Positions 17,229 through 26,975 are shown, numbered from the stretch's first letter. The stretch: 64,000 bases of DNA from Aequorivita sinensis (GCF_006346335.1 NZ_VDMC01000001.1:310001-374000); one strand, 5' to 3'. Numbers and translations: made by a program. Notes: a model not told the origin generated them from the letters alone.

Positions 17229-19322
17229 TTATTTATCGAAGGCACCTACACCATTTTGAAGCCAATCGTAATACTCCTCAATATCTGGAGTATAACCTAC
17301 TGGATCTATCAAATTTTCTTCGTTGTGATCCATTAAAACATAGAATGGCTGAGCATTTGCTTTATATCTTAAAATTTGGAATTCACTCCATTTTTGACCG
17401 ATATACTTCAACTCCTTTCCAGATATTTCCGAAATGTACTTTTCGCCTTCCGGCAATGGTCTTTTATCATCAACATATAGCGAAATAAGAACTACGTCAT
17501 TATTCAATAACTTTAATATTTTGGGTTCACTCCAAACGCGTTCTTCCATTTTACGACAGTTTACACAAGCGTGCCCCGTGAAATCTACCAATACAGGTTT
17601 TCCAACTTTTTTGGCATATGCCAATCCAGTTTCATAATCGTGGAATGCCAAAATATCGTGTGGTCCAAGGTGAGCTCCTTCAGGGAATTCAGCTGTAGTA
17701 GCGCTTCCACCGCTACCTAATTTTGTGTAACCTACACCATAAGGAGATTCGCTGTACTGCATTGGAGGTGGGAAACCACTAATTAATTTTAGAGGAGCAC
17801 CCCACAATCCTGGTATTAGATAAATAGTAAATGCTGCGACAATTAATCCTATGCTTAGACGCCCTACGGATAATTTGTCGATAGGCGAATCGTGTGGTAA
17901 TTGGAATTTTCCGAATAAGTAAAGCGTTAAAGCTCCAAAAACAGCAATCCAAATTGCTAAGAATACCTCTCTTTCTAACCAATGTAGTTGAAGAACTAAG
18001 TCTGCGTTTGAAAGGAATTTAAATGCTAATGCCAATTCTAAGAATCCTAAAAACACTTTTACTGTGTTTAACCATCCACCAGATTTTGGAAGTGAATTCA
18101 TCCACCCTGGGAAAGCTGCGAACAATGCAAATGGCATGGCTAACGCTAATGAGAATCCGAACATCCCAACAAAAGGAGCAATTCCACCTTTAGAGGCAGC
18201 TTCTACTAGCAATGTTCCAATAATAGGACCTGTACATGAAAAAGAAACAATGGCTAATGCCAGTGCCATAAAGAAAATCCCGATTATACCTCCTCTATCT
18301 GCTTGTCTGTCTACTTTATTTGCCCAAGAGTTAGGAAGCATTATTTCAAAAGCACCTAAAAATGAAAGTGCGAATATTACTAGTAATATGAAGAAAAAGA
18401 AGTTAAACCATACGTTTGTTGACAAAGCATTAAGCGCATCAGCGCCAAAAAACCAAGTAACAATTGCACCTAAGAATACATATATTACAATAATTGCAAT
18501 ACCGTAAATAATAGCATTCTTAATTCCCGCTGCTCTAGATTTACTTTGTTTTGTAAAAAAGCTAACAGTCATCGGGATCATTGGGAATACACAAGGTGTA
18601 AGCAATGCAGTAAACCCAAAAAGGAAAGCAACAACAAATATTGTCCAAAGTCCTTTACTCTCTTGTTTTTTAGTTTGCTCAACCGCAGCCTTAGACGAGT
18701 CTGATGTTTTTGCCGCTCCTTGAATTGTATCTGTAGTAGTTACATTTTCTAGAAAGTCTGTAGTGGAAGGAACAATTTCTTCAACATTTTTTTCTTCCTC
18801 TTTTACGTCATCAGATTTAGAATCATCTGTATCCACAGCTGTTATTACTGAATCTGAATCTTTTTTAGGGTCTGGAATTTTAAAAATAAGATCTACATAG
18901 TTTGGTGGCAAACAACGAGTATCATCACACACCATAAATTCAACTTCACCTTTTACAGTCGTTCCTTTATCCCCTGTTAACTGTACGCGTTGGGTAAATG
19001 TAGCAGTGTTTGAGAAGAAAGTAATTATCATATCAAACACAGGGTCAAGTTCTGTAACTCCCTTCCCTTCTTTTACTTTTCCTATAGTTTTGTAAGCATT
19101 ATTTTCTTCAAAAGTAAAAACAGTTGGTAGCGGACCTCCCTCTGGAACTACTTGTGAATAAAGATGCCAACCACCGTCAATAGTAGCTTTTGAAATTAAA
19201 TCGTATTCAGTTTCTGATATTTTTTTTACGCTAGTAGACCATTTTATTGGGTCTAATATTTGAGATTGAACTGTAGAAAGCGAAACAATAGTTAAGAGGA
19301 GGTAGAGAAAAAATTTGTTCAT
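17229..19322 (-). CDS. dsbD: Protein-disulfide reductase DsbD family
   Basis: About 697 residues. It has a signal peptide ([16 protein letters not shown]), then a periplasmic DsbD-alpha-like immunoglobulin fold with a CDDTRC cysteine pair. A Ser/Asp/Glu-rich linker leads to eight membrane helices including [16 protein letters not shown] and [16 protein letters not shown], each with a redox cysteine. A C-terminal thioredoxin domain carries CVNC ([11 protein letters not shown]). The protein moves electrons from cytosolic thioredoxin to periplasmic disulfides. I chose the ATG at 19322 because it starts a normal signal peptide; a start 13 codons upstream would spoil it. The class V aminotransferase gene follows closely. 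Confidence 0.9.
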   Translation of the reverse strand: MNKFFLYLLLTIVSLSTVQSQILDPIKWSTSVKKISETEYDLISKATIDGGWHLYSQVVPEGGPLPTVFTFEENNAYKTIGKVKEGKGVTELDPVFDMIITFFSNTATFTQRVQLTGDKGTTVKGEVEFMVCDDTRCLPPNYVDLIFKIPDPKKDSDSVITAVDTDDSKSDDVKEEEKNVEEIVPSTTDFLENVTTTDTIQGAAKTSDSSKAAVEQTKKQESKGLWTIFVVAFLFGFTALLTPCVFPMIPMTVSFFTKQSKSRAAGIKNAIIYGIAIIVIYVFLGAIVTWFFGADALNALSTNVWFNFFFFILLVIFALSFLGAFEIMLPNSWANKVDRQADRGGIIGIFFMALALAIVSFSCTGPIIGTLLVEAASKGGIAPFVGMFGFSLALAMPFALFAAFPGWMNSLPKSGGWLNTVKVFLGFLELALAFKFLSNADLVLQLHWLEREVFLAIWIAVFGALTLYLFGKFQLPHDSPIDKLSVGRLSIGLIVAAFTIYLIPGLWGAPLKLISGFPPPMQYSESPYGVGYTKLGSGGSATTAEFPEGAHLGPHDILAFHDYETGLAYAKKVGKPVLVDFTGHACVNCRKMEERVWSEPKILKLLNNDVVLISLYVDDKRPLPEGEKYISEISGKELKYIGQKWSEFQILRYKANAQPFYVLMDHNEENLIDPVGYTPDIEEYYDWLQNGVGAFDK

Positions 19323-19726
19323 TTTAAATTTTTGAATTTTTCCCAAAAAACCGATAGCCAATGAACTACGTATTTTTATTGGGGAGTTTTTTTACAAGTC
19401 AATAAAATTTTAAACCCTAAAAAGGTAATCCACAAATATATTGATAACTTCCGTTTTCAATTACTAAAATTTAAATATTCTACAGTATTAACATTAGCAC
19501 ATTAACTGAACAATATTTAATCTCAAATTTGAAATGAGGATTTTGATTTTGTTCAGGGTCAAATTTCATAAATACTAGATCTGCAAAAAATCTGTTAATC
19601 ACTTTACTATTTGGATTATACGCATTACTTTCGCGGCCTTTACAATAAAATATATAAATCTAAGTTTTGATGAAAGTATTATATCTCAACTTTATTTATA
19701 AAACAATTTAATTTAAAACCACGATT
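19323..19726. other. Divergent intergenic region between dsbD and a lipoprotein gene
   Basis: This is about 400 bp, AT-rich and without an ORF that looks coding. It contains the candidate dsbD promoter on the minus strand. A TACTTTCG (19626-19633) is one base off the Bacteroidota -7 box for the plus-strand lipoprotein gene. I see no RNA gene or repeat. Confidence 0.5.
19433..19460 (-). promoter_or_regulatory. dsbD: Bacteroidota-type promoter for dsbD
   Basis: On the minus strand TTG (19460-19458), 17 bp, then TATATTTG (19440-19433), matching TTG-N17..23-TAnnTTTG. The predicted leader is about 105 nt to the start at 19322. Confidence 0.55.
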
Positions 19727-20236
19727 ATGAATTTTAAAAAATTAATTTTTCTTTTTACACTTGCTCTTGCAACAATTAGCTGTAGTAGTGATGATGATGG
19801 GCCTTCATATAAATATAAAAAAGAAAATCTTACAGGCACATATAGTCTTACTTCTTTTAAAAGTAAAGATGTTAAAACTGAAAATTTAAATGGCTTTAAT
19901 GTTGTTACAACAACTACTTTAGTAGGTGATACATTTGGAGTAAATGTTGTTTTTGATCAAAATAACATTGTTACTCTTGACGGAACTTATAGAATTAATA
20001 AGACTGTAAAGCAAGGTGAGCAAACAAATACCGAAACTTATATAGTTGTTCTTAACAACGAATCAAGTGGTTATTCAGTAAATGAAACTACTAGTGAATT
20101 AACAATAGATGGAGATACATATAAGGTGAGCAATTTCAATATTAATGGGTTTACCCTTAATTTGGCTGAAACAACCACTGAACCAAATGGAAACAACTCT
20201 GTTTATACAGAAGAACTTAAGTTTTCTAAACAATAA
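19727..20236 (+). CDS. Secreted lipoprotein, paralogue of the next gene
   Basis: A 169-residue lipoprotein. The signal peptide ends in lipobox ATISC with Cys19 followed by SSDDDGPS, an acidic start often seen in Bacteroidota surface-exposed lipoproteins. The mature part begins with NLTGTYSLTSF and continues as beta-strands, resembling a lipocalin-like/META-type small barrel. Residues 35-165 align well by eye with the C-terminal half of the neighbouring lipoprotein, so the pair arose by duplication. It has its own terminator. Function unknown. Confidence 0.75.
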   Translation: MNFKKLIFLFTLALATISCSSDDDGPSYKYKKENLTGTYSLTSFKSKDVKTENLNGFNVVTTTTLVGDTFGVNVVFDQNNIVTLDGTYRINKTVKQGEQTNTETYIVVLNNESSGYSVNETTSELTIDGDTYKVSNFNINGFTLNLAETTTEPNGNNSVYTEELKFSKQ

Positions 20237-20257
20237 ATATTTTGCATACAACCTTTT

Positions 20258-20291
20258 AAAGTTGCCTTAAGTGTTTAAGGCAACTTTTTTT
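20258..20291 (+). terminator. Rho-independent terminator after the first lipoprotein gene
   Basis: Stem AAAGTTGCCTTAA / TTAAGGCAACTTT with a four-base loop (GTGT) and a T-run, 22 bp after the stop codon. Confidence 0.9.
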
Positions 20292-20394
20292 ATATTTGAA
20301 TTTCATATTCTATATTCGTTTTAAATATTCTCTTAAATATAAGAAAGTTTAAAACGACATTAAACCTCTTTTAAAATTAAGTGTATATTTATTT

Positions 20395-21222
20395 ATGAAA
20401 TCTTCTAAATTCTTAATCCTTCTCGCATTAATACTATCTGCTTTAAGTTGTAATAAAAATGACGACGAATCAACCAAATCAGGTGCTTATTCAAATTATT
20501 TTATACTGAATCAGACCTCTTATAATCTAATATATTTATCTGAGGAGAGTATAGAAATCCCTATATCAGAATTAAAAAAAATTGGATCTATTGGAGGTGT
20601 AAGTTTTATTGACCCACCCAAACCTTCCACTGGATTGGATTCAATAATACTATTAAAAGATTTTAATGGTGATTTAACAACAGCATTTAACATGAATCCT
20701 ATTATTGATAATCATTGGATCGAACAAAAAACATCACCAAATAAGTCAGATTTTATGCTTGTAGTCACAGATAATATGCTTACTCCCTATACATTAAACA
20801 ATGATAACCTTTCAGGTAACTACAAAACAACATTATTAACAGGCGATATTGAGCAGACTTACACTGTAAATGGAACAGAAGTAAAATCTGTTACTAAAAT
20901 TGTTGGTGATAATTTTCAAATGACTACAGTATTTGGAGCTAATGGTTCTTATAGCGCTTCAGGGCAATACCGTATTGAAACCACAGTCACAACAGCTGGG
21001 AATACTACTACCGATTCTGAAATTATCGTTGTGGAAGATGAAGGTACGTATTCTATTAGTCCAGATAAAAAGAGATTGACTATTACAATTGATGGGGATG
21101 CTGAAACTTTTGATGCTTCTCTTTTCAATGAAACAAAATTGAACTTAAAAAGAGAAATTAACGAAACAATTAATGATGTTCCTACTGTAGGTACTTTCAA
21201 AGTAAACTATGAGCGCATCTAA
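20395..21222 (+). CDS. Secreted lipoprotein with a duplicated C-terminal domain
   Basis: A 275-residue lipoprotein with lipobox ALSC (Cys19) followed by NKNDDEST. Residues 20-135 form an N-terminal region unlike its neighbour. From NLSGNYKTTLL (about 140) to the end it matches the preceding lipoprotein, including VGDNFQMTTVF versus VGDTFGVNVVF and GQYRIETTV versus GTYRINKTV. Strong flanking terminators indicate separate transcription units. It is probably anchored in the outer membrane; ligand and role are unknown. Confidence 0.72.
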   Translation: MKSSKFLILLALILSALSCNKNDDESTKSGAYSNYFILNQTSYNLIYLSEESIEIPISELKKIGSIGGVSFIDPPKPSTGLDSIILLKDFNGDLTTAFNMNPIIDNHWIEQKTSPNKSDFMLVVTDNMLTPYTLNNDNLSGNYKTTLLTGDIEQTYTVNGTEVKSVTKIVGDNFQMTTVFGANGSYSASGQYRIETTVTTAGNTTTDSEIIVVEDEGTYSISPDKKRLTITIDGDAETFDASLFNETKLNLKREINETINDVPTVGTFKVNYERI

Positions 21223-21240
21223 GAATTGATTGACCTTATT

Positions 21241-21279
21241 AAAAAGTCGTCTAAAATTAAGTTTTAGACGACTTTTTTT
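21241..21279 (+). terminator. Rho-independent terminator after the second lipoprotein gene
   Basis: Stem AAGTCGTCTAAAA / TTTTAGACGACTT with a five-base loop and a run of seven T. Confidence 0.92.
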
Positions 21280-21386
21280 ATTGAATAATTTTTAAAGACA
21301 CCTCTTTACAAACACTAATTGAATTAGTAACGCTTCTACTTCAAATTTTGCCTTTAGTCTCTGCTACTCAATTCTGTAAAATTGCT

Positions 21387-21394
21387 TATTTTTG
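21387..21394 (+). promoter_or_regulatory. ileS: Candidate -7 box of the ileS promoter
   Basis: TATTTTTG followed by C matches TAnnTTTG. It lies 48 bp before the chosen ileS start and inside the longer reading frame, which supports the start at 21442. No clear -33 box was seen. Confidence 0.5.
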
Positions 21395-21441
21395 CACCCT
21401 GTCTACAAAAAGGGCATAAAAACTATTACAACACCCAACTT

Positions 21442-24400
21442 ATGAGCACAAAATTTAAAGAATACAAAGGGCTAGACCTCCCTAAACTGGCGGAAGAAGT
21501 ACTCGATTTCTGGAAAGATGATAACATTTTTGAACAGAGTATTTCCATTCGTGAAGGAGCAAAACCATTTGTATTTTTTGAAGGACCACCATCTGCCAAT
21601 GGTCTTCCAGGAATACACCACGTTATGGCGCGAGCTATAAAAGACATCTTCTGTCGTTATAAAACCCAAAAAGGATATAAAGTAGATAGAAAAGCTGGGT
21701 GGGATACTCATGGTTTACCTATTGAGTTGGGAGTAGAAAAAGAATTAGGAATTACCAAAGAAGATATCGGCAAAAAGATTTCTGTTGAAGAATACAACGC
21801 TGCTTGTAAAAAAGCCGTGATGCGATATACAGATGTTTGGAACAACCTTACCGAACGCGCAGGTTATTGGGTAGATATGGAAGATCCATACATTACCTAT
21901 GAACCAAAATACATGGAAACTGTTTGGTGGCTTTTAAAGGAAATCTACAACAAAAACTTAATTTATAAAGGCTATACAATTCAGCCGTATTCACCGAAAG
22001 CGGGAACAGGATTAAGTTCACACGAGCTTAACCAACCTGGAACTTACCAAGACGTTACAGATACAACCGTTGTTGCTCAGTTTAAAGCAATCTCTGAAAC
22101 CCTACCAAGCTTTCTATCGGAAGAGTCAAAAGATATTTGGTTTATAGCTTGGACTACAACTCCTTGGACACTGCCAAGTAACACAGCGCTAACTGTAGGT
22201 CCAAAAATTGATTATGTATTAGTAAAAACATTTAACCAATACACGTTTGAGCCTATAAACGTAATCTTGGCTAAAAATCTAGTTGCTAACCAATTCTCTA
22301 ATAAATACGAGAAAGTAACAAATGCAGAAGCGTTAGACGCATACAATAAAGAAGATAAAAACATTCCATATTTTGTTGTAAAGGAATTTAAAGGATCGGA
22401 ATTAGTGGGTATTAAATATGAGCAGTTATTAGATTATGCTCAACCTCACGACAATCCCGAAAATGCTTTTAGAATAATTTCAGGAGATTTCGTTACCACA
22501 GAAGACGGGACAGGGATAGTACATACAGCTCCAACTTTTGGTGCGGATGATGCGAAAGTTGCAAAAGAAGCAGTTCCCGAAGTACCACCAATGCTGGTGC
22601 AAGACGAAAACGGAAACCTTGTACCACTAGTTGACCTTCAAGGAAAATTCCGTCCAGAAATGAAAGAGTTTGCTGGTAAATATGTAAAAAATGAATATTA
22701 TGACGATGCTGATGTGCCAGAAAAGTCTGTTGACGTTGAAATCGCCATTAAATTAAAAATTGAAAACAAGGCATTTAAAGTAGAGAAATACCTTCACAGC
22801 TATCCTAACTGCTGGAGAACAGACAAACCTATTTTATACTATCCATTAGATTCTTGGTTTATTAAAGTAACCGAGTTCCGCGATAGAATGCACGAATTAA
22901 ACAAAGAAATAAATTGGAAACCAAAAGCCACAGGTGAAGGCCGTTTTGGTAATTGGCTTGCAAATGCTAACGATTGGAACCTTTCACGATCACGCTATTG
23001 GGGAATTCCTTTGCCAATTTGGAGAACCGAAGACGGAAAAGAGGAAATCATAATTGGGTCAATTGAAGAACTGAAGGCCGAAATGCAAAAAGCGGTTTCT
23101 GCAGGATTGATGGAGAAGGACATTTTTGAAAATTTCAAAGTTGGAGATTTCTCAAAAGAAAACTATGATAAGGTTGACCTTCATAAAAACATAGTTGATG
23201 GAATTACACTTATATCTCCAAGTGGAAAGCCAATGAAGCGCGAATCAGATTTAATTGATGTTTGGTTTGATAGTGGAAGTATGCCTTACTCACAGTGGCA
23301 CTATCCTTTCGAAAACAAAGAAAAAGTTGAAAAAACTTGGCGCCAAGCAGATTTTATTGCGGAAGGAGTTGACCAAACTCGTGGTTGGTTCTACACACTT
23401 CACGCAATTGCTACAATGATTTTTGATGATGTAGCATATAAAAACGTAGTTTCAAACGGACTTGTATTGGATAAAAACGGTCAGAAAATGAGTAAGCGTT
23501 TAGGAAATGCTGTAGACCCATTCGAGACTTTAGATACTTACGGTCCAGACGCTACACGCTGGTATATGATAAGCAATGCCAACCCTTGGGATAATTTAAA
23601 ATTTGACCAAGACGGCATTTCAGAAATACGAAATAAATTCTTCGGAACACTATACAATACGTACAGTTTTTTTAGTTTATATGCTAATCTCGATAATTTT
23701 AAGTATCTTGAAGAAGACGTTGCCTTAGAGGAAAGACCTGAAATTGACCGTTGGATACTTTCTGAATTACATACACTTATTCAAAAAGTGGATGAATATT
23801 ATTCAGATTATGAGCCTACAAAGGCTACACGTGCAATTTCAGAGTTTGTACAAGAGAACTTGAGCAACTGGTTTGTGCGATTAAGTAGAAGAAGATATTG
23901 GAAAACAGCTCGACCAAATCAAAATGGAGGAAGCACTAGTAACATCGATAAACTTTCGGCTTACCAAACGCTTTACACTTGTCTTGAAACCGTTGCTAAA
24001 TTAGGTGCGCCTGTAGCTCCGTTTTTTATGGATAGGCTTTACAAAGACTTAACAGAGGGGACATCTAAAGATATAAAAGCCTCAGTACATTTGACCGATT
24101 TTCCAAAGGCCGATGCTGCGTTCGTTGACAAGAAACTAGAACACAAAATGCAAAAAGCGCAAACAATATCATCATTGGTATTATCGTTGCGCCAAAGAGA
24201 GAAGATTAAGGTACGTCAACCACTTCAGAAGATAATGATTCCTGTATTGGATGATTCTGATAAAGAAGAAATACTAGCTGTTTCCGATTTAATAAAGAGT
24301 GAAGTAAATGTAAAAGAGATAGAGCTTATTGACGAAGGATCTGGTATATTAGTAAAACAAATAAAACCAGATTTTAAGGTGCTAGGACCACGTTTTGGGA

Positions 24401-24873
24401 AAGATATGAAAGCTGTAGCAGCAGCAATTTCAAAATTTGACCAACAACAGATTGCAGAAATTGAAAAAGAGGGGGAAATAACTGTACTTATTAATGAAAT
24501 AAATACTAAATTGGCACTTGAAGATGTAATTATTAGCTCTCAAGATATAGAAGGCTGGTTAGTAGCAAATGCTAATGGTATCACAGTAGCATTAGACGTT
24601 ACAATAACACCAGATTTAAAAAATGAAGGTATAGCTCGTGAGCTCGTAAACAGAATTCAAAATCTAAGAAAAGATAGCGGGTTTGAAGTTACAGACAAAA
24701 TAAAAGTTACACTTCAAAACAACGAAATATTAGAAACTGCTGTGACACAATACATGCAGTATATTAAAGAAGAAACACTAACAGAGGTTATGCAGTTTCA
24801 ACCAAATTTACAGGACGGAACGGAAATTGCATTTGATGAAATTGAAACACTTATTAGTATTATAAAACATTAG
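21442..24873 (+). CDS. ileS: Isoleucyl-tRNA synthetase, type 2, with altered signature motif
   Basis: A 1143-residue class I synthetase charging tRNA-Ile. The start MSTKFKEYKGLDLP is at 21442; the frame opens 20 codons earlier but overlaps the promoter. The class I signature normally reads HxGH; here it is GIHH at residues 57-60, in PPSANGLPGIHH. The second signature KMSKR is intact at 682-686. Residues about 190-400 form the CP1 editing domain, with TTTPWTLPSNTAL and GTGIVHTAPTFGADD. The protein lacks the C-terminal zinc-binding Cys motif of type 1 enzymes and resembles the eukaryal-like IleRS2 group. It is followed after 3 bp by a dksA-like gene and then lspA, a grouping I know from flavobacteria. 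Confidence 0.95.
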   Translation: MSTKFKEYKGLDLPKLAEEVLDFWKDDNIFEQSISIREGAKPFVFFEGPPSANGLPGIHHVMARAIKDIFCRYKTQKGYKVDRKAGWDTHGLPIELGVEKELGITKEDIGKKISVEEYNAACKKAVMRYTDVWNNLTERAGYWVDMEDPYITYEPKYMETVWWLLKEIYNKNLIYKGYTIQPYSPKAGTGLSSHELNQPGTYQDVTDTTVVAQFKAISETLPSFLSEESKDIWFIAWTTTPWTLPSNTALTVGPKIDYVLVKTFNQYTFEPINVILAKNLVANQFSNKYEKVTNAEALDAYNKEDKNIPYFVVKEFKGSELVGIKYEQLLDYAQPHDNPENAFRIISGDFVTTEDGTGIVHTAPTFGADDAKVAKEAVPEVPPMLVQDENGNLVPLVDLQGKFRPEMKEFAGKYVKNEYYDDADVPEKSVDVEIAIKLKIENKAFKVEKYLHSYPNCWRTDKPILYYPLDSWFIKVTEFRDRMHELNKEINWKPKATGEGRFGNWLANANDWNLSRSRYWGIPLPIWRTEDGKEEIIIGSIEELKAEMQKAVSAGLMEKDIFENFKVGDFSKENYDKVDLHKNIVDGITLISPSGKPMKRESDLIDVWFDSGSMPYSQWHYPFENKEKVEKTWRQADFIAEGVDQTRGWFYTLHAIATMIFDDVAYKNVVSNGLVLDKNGQKMSKRLGNAVDPFETLDTYGPDATRWYMISNANPWDNLKFDQDGISEIRNKFFGTLYNTYSFFSLYANLDNFKYLEEDVALEERPEIDRWILSELHTLIQKVDEYYSDYEPTKATRAISEFVQENLSNWFVRLSRRRYWKTARPNQNGGSTSNIDKLSAYQTLYTCLETVAKLGAPVAPFFMDRLYKDLTEGTSKDIKASVHLTDFPKADAAFVDKKLEHKMQKAQTISSLVLSLRQREKIKVRQPLQKIMIPVLDDSDKEEILAVSDLIKSEVNVKEIELIDEGSGILVKQIKPDFKVLGPRFGKDMKAVAAAISKFDQQQIAEIEKEGEITVLINEINTKLALEDVIISSQDIEGWLVANANGITVALDVTITPDLKNEGIARELVNRIQNLRKDSGFEVTDKIKVTLQNNEILETAVTQYMQYIKEETLTEVMQFQPNLQDGTEIAFDEIETLISIIKH

Positions 24874-24876
24874 ATT

Positions 24877-25260
24877 ATGACTGACACAGAAAAAACCAGA
24901 TATTCAGATGCTGAGCTAGAAGAGTTTAGAGCACTTTTAAATGAAAAAATTGCCAATGCAACTGAACAACTAGAACTTATCCAAAGTGCTTATAAAAACG
25001 ATAGCAATAACGGTACAGACGATACTTCACCTACATTCAAAGCTTTTGATGAAGGAAGTGAGGTTATGAGCAAGGAAACTTCTTCACAGTTGGCTATTCG
25101 CCAAGAAAAGTTTATCCGTGACCTTAAAAATGCATTAGTGCGTATTGAAAACAAAACTTATGGAATTTGCCGTGTTACAGGTAAGTTGATAAATAAAGAG
25201 CGTTTAAAACTTGTTCCACACGCTACATTGAGTATTGAGGCTAAAAACTTACAAAAGTAA
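24877..25260 (+). CDS. TraR/DksA-family protein with degenerate zinc finger
   Basis: A 127-residue protein with a helical coiled-coil region (residues 8-50 and 65-95) and a C-terminal segment aligning with the DksA zinc finger. The canonical finger has four cysteines; here only one remains (YGICRVTGKLINKERL). The second pair is replaced in HATLSIEA, so zinc binding is unlikely. DksA-like proteins bind in the RNA polymerase secondary channel and tune initiation. Cysteine-poor versions are known in Bacteroidota. It starts 3 bp after ileS and ends at a strong terminator. Confidence 0.85.
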   Translation: MTDTEKTRYSDAELEEFRALLNEKIANATEQLELIQSAYKNDSNNGTDDTSPTFKAFDEGSEVMSKETSSQLAIRQEKFIRDLKNALVRIENKTYGICRVTGKLINKERLKLVPHATLSIEAKNLQK

Positions 25261-25294
25261 TTTAGACCGCTGACTTATTTTAAAATCATCAATT

Positions 25295-25319
25295 GCCCCG
25301 AGAAATTCGGGGCTTTTTT
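25295..25319 (+). terminator. Rho-independent terminator of the ileS operon
   Basis: GC-rich stem GCCCCGA / TCGGGGC with a short loop and a T-run, 35 bp after the DksA-like gene. Confidence 0.92.
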
Positions 25320-25447
25320 ATGGAATACAGTTTCAGAAATCAACAATTGAAGAAAGTATAATTGCCAATTGTTCATTTAAATCACTTCCTATTGAAACTG
25401 AAAGAAATAACCAAAGTGTTTCAGTACTAAGTATAGATAAATATTAC

Positions 25448-25455
25448 TATTTTTG
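25448..25455 (+). promoter_or_regulatory. lspA: Candidate -7 box of the lspA promoter
   Basis: TATTTTTG followed by CCGTC matches the Bacteroidota -7 consensus. It lies 110 bp before lspA, in the otherwise featureless 246-bp stretch after the ileS terminator. No -33 TTG at the expected spacing. Confidence 0.45.
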
Positions 25456-25565
25456 CCGTCATTCTCAAAAGAAATGCTATTGGAAAACCCTGTTTTTTAA
25501 AGTAAAAATTTTGAAACAATGGTTCTCTAAAACTGTATAGCTGAAAAGCAATTGCCGAAAAAATT

Positions 25566-26165
25566 ATGAGTATTAAAAAAGCCTCTCTCATTATTATTTT
25601 GATCTTATTAATAGATCAAATTTCAAAATATTACATCAAGACTAACTTTATGTTAGGCGAAGAAATTCGTGTTTTCGATTGGTTCCGAATACTTTTTGTA
25701 GAAAATGAAGGTATGGCTTGGGGCGCTAAAATTCCTGGAGAATACGGCAAACTTTTTTTAACGCTATTTAGGATTGTAGCTATTGGCGGAATTGGGTATT
25801 GGCTGTGGGACTCTGTTAGAAAAAACGCTCCTAAGATTTTAATTTTATGCATCTCCTTGGTTTTTGCTGGAGCATTAGGTAATATAATAGACTCGGTATT
25901 TTACGGTATTATTTTTAACGACAGCTATGGACAAGTAGCAACTTTATTCCCGGAAGAGGGTGGATATGGAACACTTTTTCACGGAAAAGTAGTGGATATG
26001 CTATATTTCCCATTATACGGAGGAACACTACCAGAGTGGATTCCTTTTTTCGGAGGAACGTATTTTACATTCTTCGACCCTGTATTCAATATTGCTGATT
26101 CTGCTATTAGCGTTGGGGTTATTTTATTACTTCTTTTTAATAAAACCGCGTTTCCGAAAAAGTAG
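25566..26165 (+). CDS. lspA: Lipoprotein signal peptidase (signal peptidase II)
   Basis: A 199-residue inner-membrane aspartyl protease that cleaves prolipoprotein signal peptides. It has four hydrophobic segments and the family motifs LLIDQISKYYIK (N terminus), ENEGMAWG, GALGNIIDSVFYG and VVDMLYFP, plus the catalytic-aspartate segment FNIADSAISVG. It is longer than the E. coli enzyme because of an extended loop between motifs (about residues 118-140), as in other Bacteroidota. Many lipoproteins in this window would be substrates. Confidence 0.95.
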   Translation: MSIKKASLIIILILLIDQISKYYIKTNFMLGEEIRVFDWFRILFVENEGMAWGAKIPGEYGKLFLTLFRIVAIGGIGYWLWDSVRKNAPKILILCISLVFAGALGNIIDSVFYGIIFNDSYGQVATLFPEEGGYGTLFHGKVVDMLYFPLYGGTLPEWIPFFGGTYFTFFDPVFNIADSAISVGVILLLLFNKTAFPKK

Positions 26166-26222
26166 CAGATTACTGAATAATAATACATCTTATTACATTA
26201 CGCAAGCGACTATAAGTAACAT

Positions 26223-26789
26223 TTATATAAATGATTGAGTACCCTTAGGAGTTACACAATAATCTAGTGGAATATCTGTGTTTTCGTAAGGAATTTCAGA
26301 TTCAGCATCAAAAAATGAAAGTCCAATAAATACTGATGTAGACTTACATTTATTCAAAAACTTATCGTAAAAACCTTTTCCGTAACCTATCCTATTTCCT
26401 TTTTTATCGTAAGCTAATAAAGGAACAAATACCACATCTATTAATTCTGCCGGCACTTCTATTCCTGAAACAGGTTCCGGAATCCCATATTCTGAAGTTT
26501 TTAAAGCAGTATTTTCCTGTAACAATATATTTTTCATTTCACCTGAAGAAAACTCAGCTTTGGGAACGATAATGCTTTTATCCTTTCCTTGTAATATATG
26601 CAAAAGGTACTCCGTATTAACCTCTTGTTTCCCTGTGATAGTAAGAAAAATATGATAGTTGGTTTTATCCCAAATTGGCAGTTTTAAGGCTTGGTTTGCT
26701 ATCTGCAAGCTCATTTCATCAATAGCTTCATCAGAAAGGCTTTGTCGTAATTCTTTGTATTTTTTTCGCAATGTGGGTTTATCGAGCAT
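26223..26789 (-). CDS. 5-formyltetrahydrofolate cyclo-ligase
   Basis: A 188-residue enzyme of the 5-FTHF cyclo-ligase family, converting 5-formyl-THF to 5,10-methenyl-THF with ATP. The N-terminal LRKKYKELRQSL helix and the C-terminal phosphate-binding motif RIGYGKGFYDKFL (around residues 132-144) are diagnostic. PLLAYDKKGNRIG is also typical. It is convergent with lspA and appears monocistronic. Confidence 0.92.
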   Translation of the reverse strand: MLDKPTLRKKYKELRQSLSDEAIDEMSLQIANQALKLPIWDKTNYHIFLTITGKQEVNTEYLLHILQGKDKSIIVPKAEFSSGEMKNILLQENTALKTSEYGIPEPVSGIEVPAELIDVVFVPLLAYDKKGNRIGYGKGFYDKFLNKCKSTSVFIGLSFFDAESEIPYENTDIPLDYCVTPKGTQSFI

Positions 26790-26866
26790 AATTCAGGCTG
26801 TATAATAAAAGTAACTTCAGTTAGAAATCATATTTCTAAGATTTACTGTAATTATTCATCATTACA

Positions 26867-26874
26867 CAAATATA
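26867..26874 (-). promoter_or_regulatory. Candidate -7 box for the 5-formyl-THF cyclo-ligase gene
   Basis: On the minus strand TATATTTG matches TAnnTTTG, about 78 bp upstream of the start codon. No clear -33 partner. Confidence 0.35.
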
Positions 26875-26923
26875 AGGATTGGAGTCTCTCTATTCTATTC
26901 ATATTTAGATAGAAATTAGGGAA

Positions 26924-26950
26924 TAAAAAAAGAGAGGTTAAAACCTCTCT
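26924..26950 (-). terminator. Rho-independent terminator of the DUF4168 gene
   Basis: Stem AGAGAGGT / ACCTCTCT with a four-base loop; the minus strand continues into seven T. Confidence 0.88.
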
Positions 26951-26975
26951 CATTATATAAATATAGAATATTATA

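Noticed and set aside
21382-21441. A 20-residue N-terminal extension of IleRS
   Set aside because: It starts upstream of and overlaps the promoter -7 box, and family proteins begin like MSTKFKEYKGLDLP.
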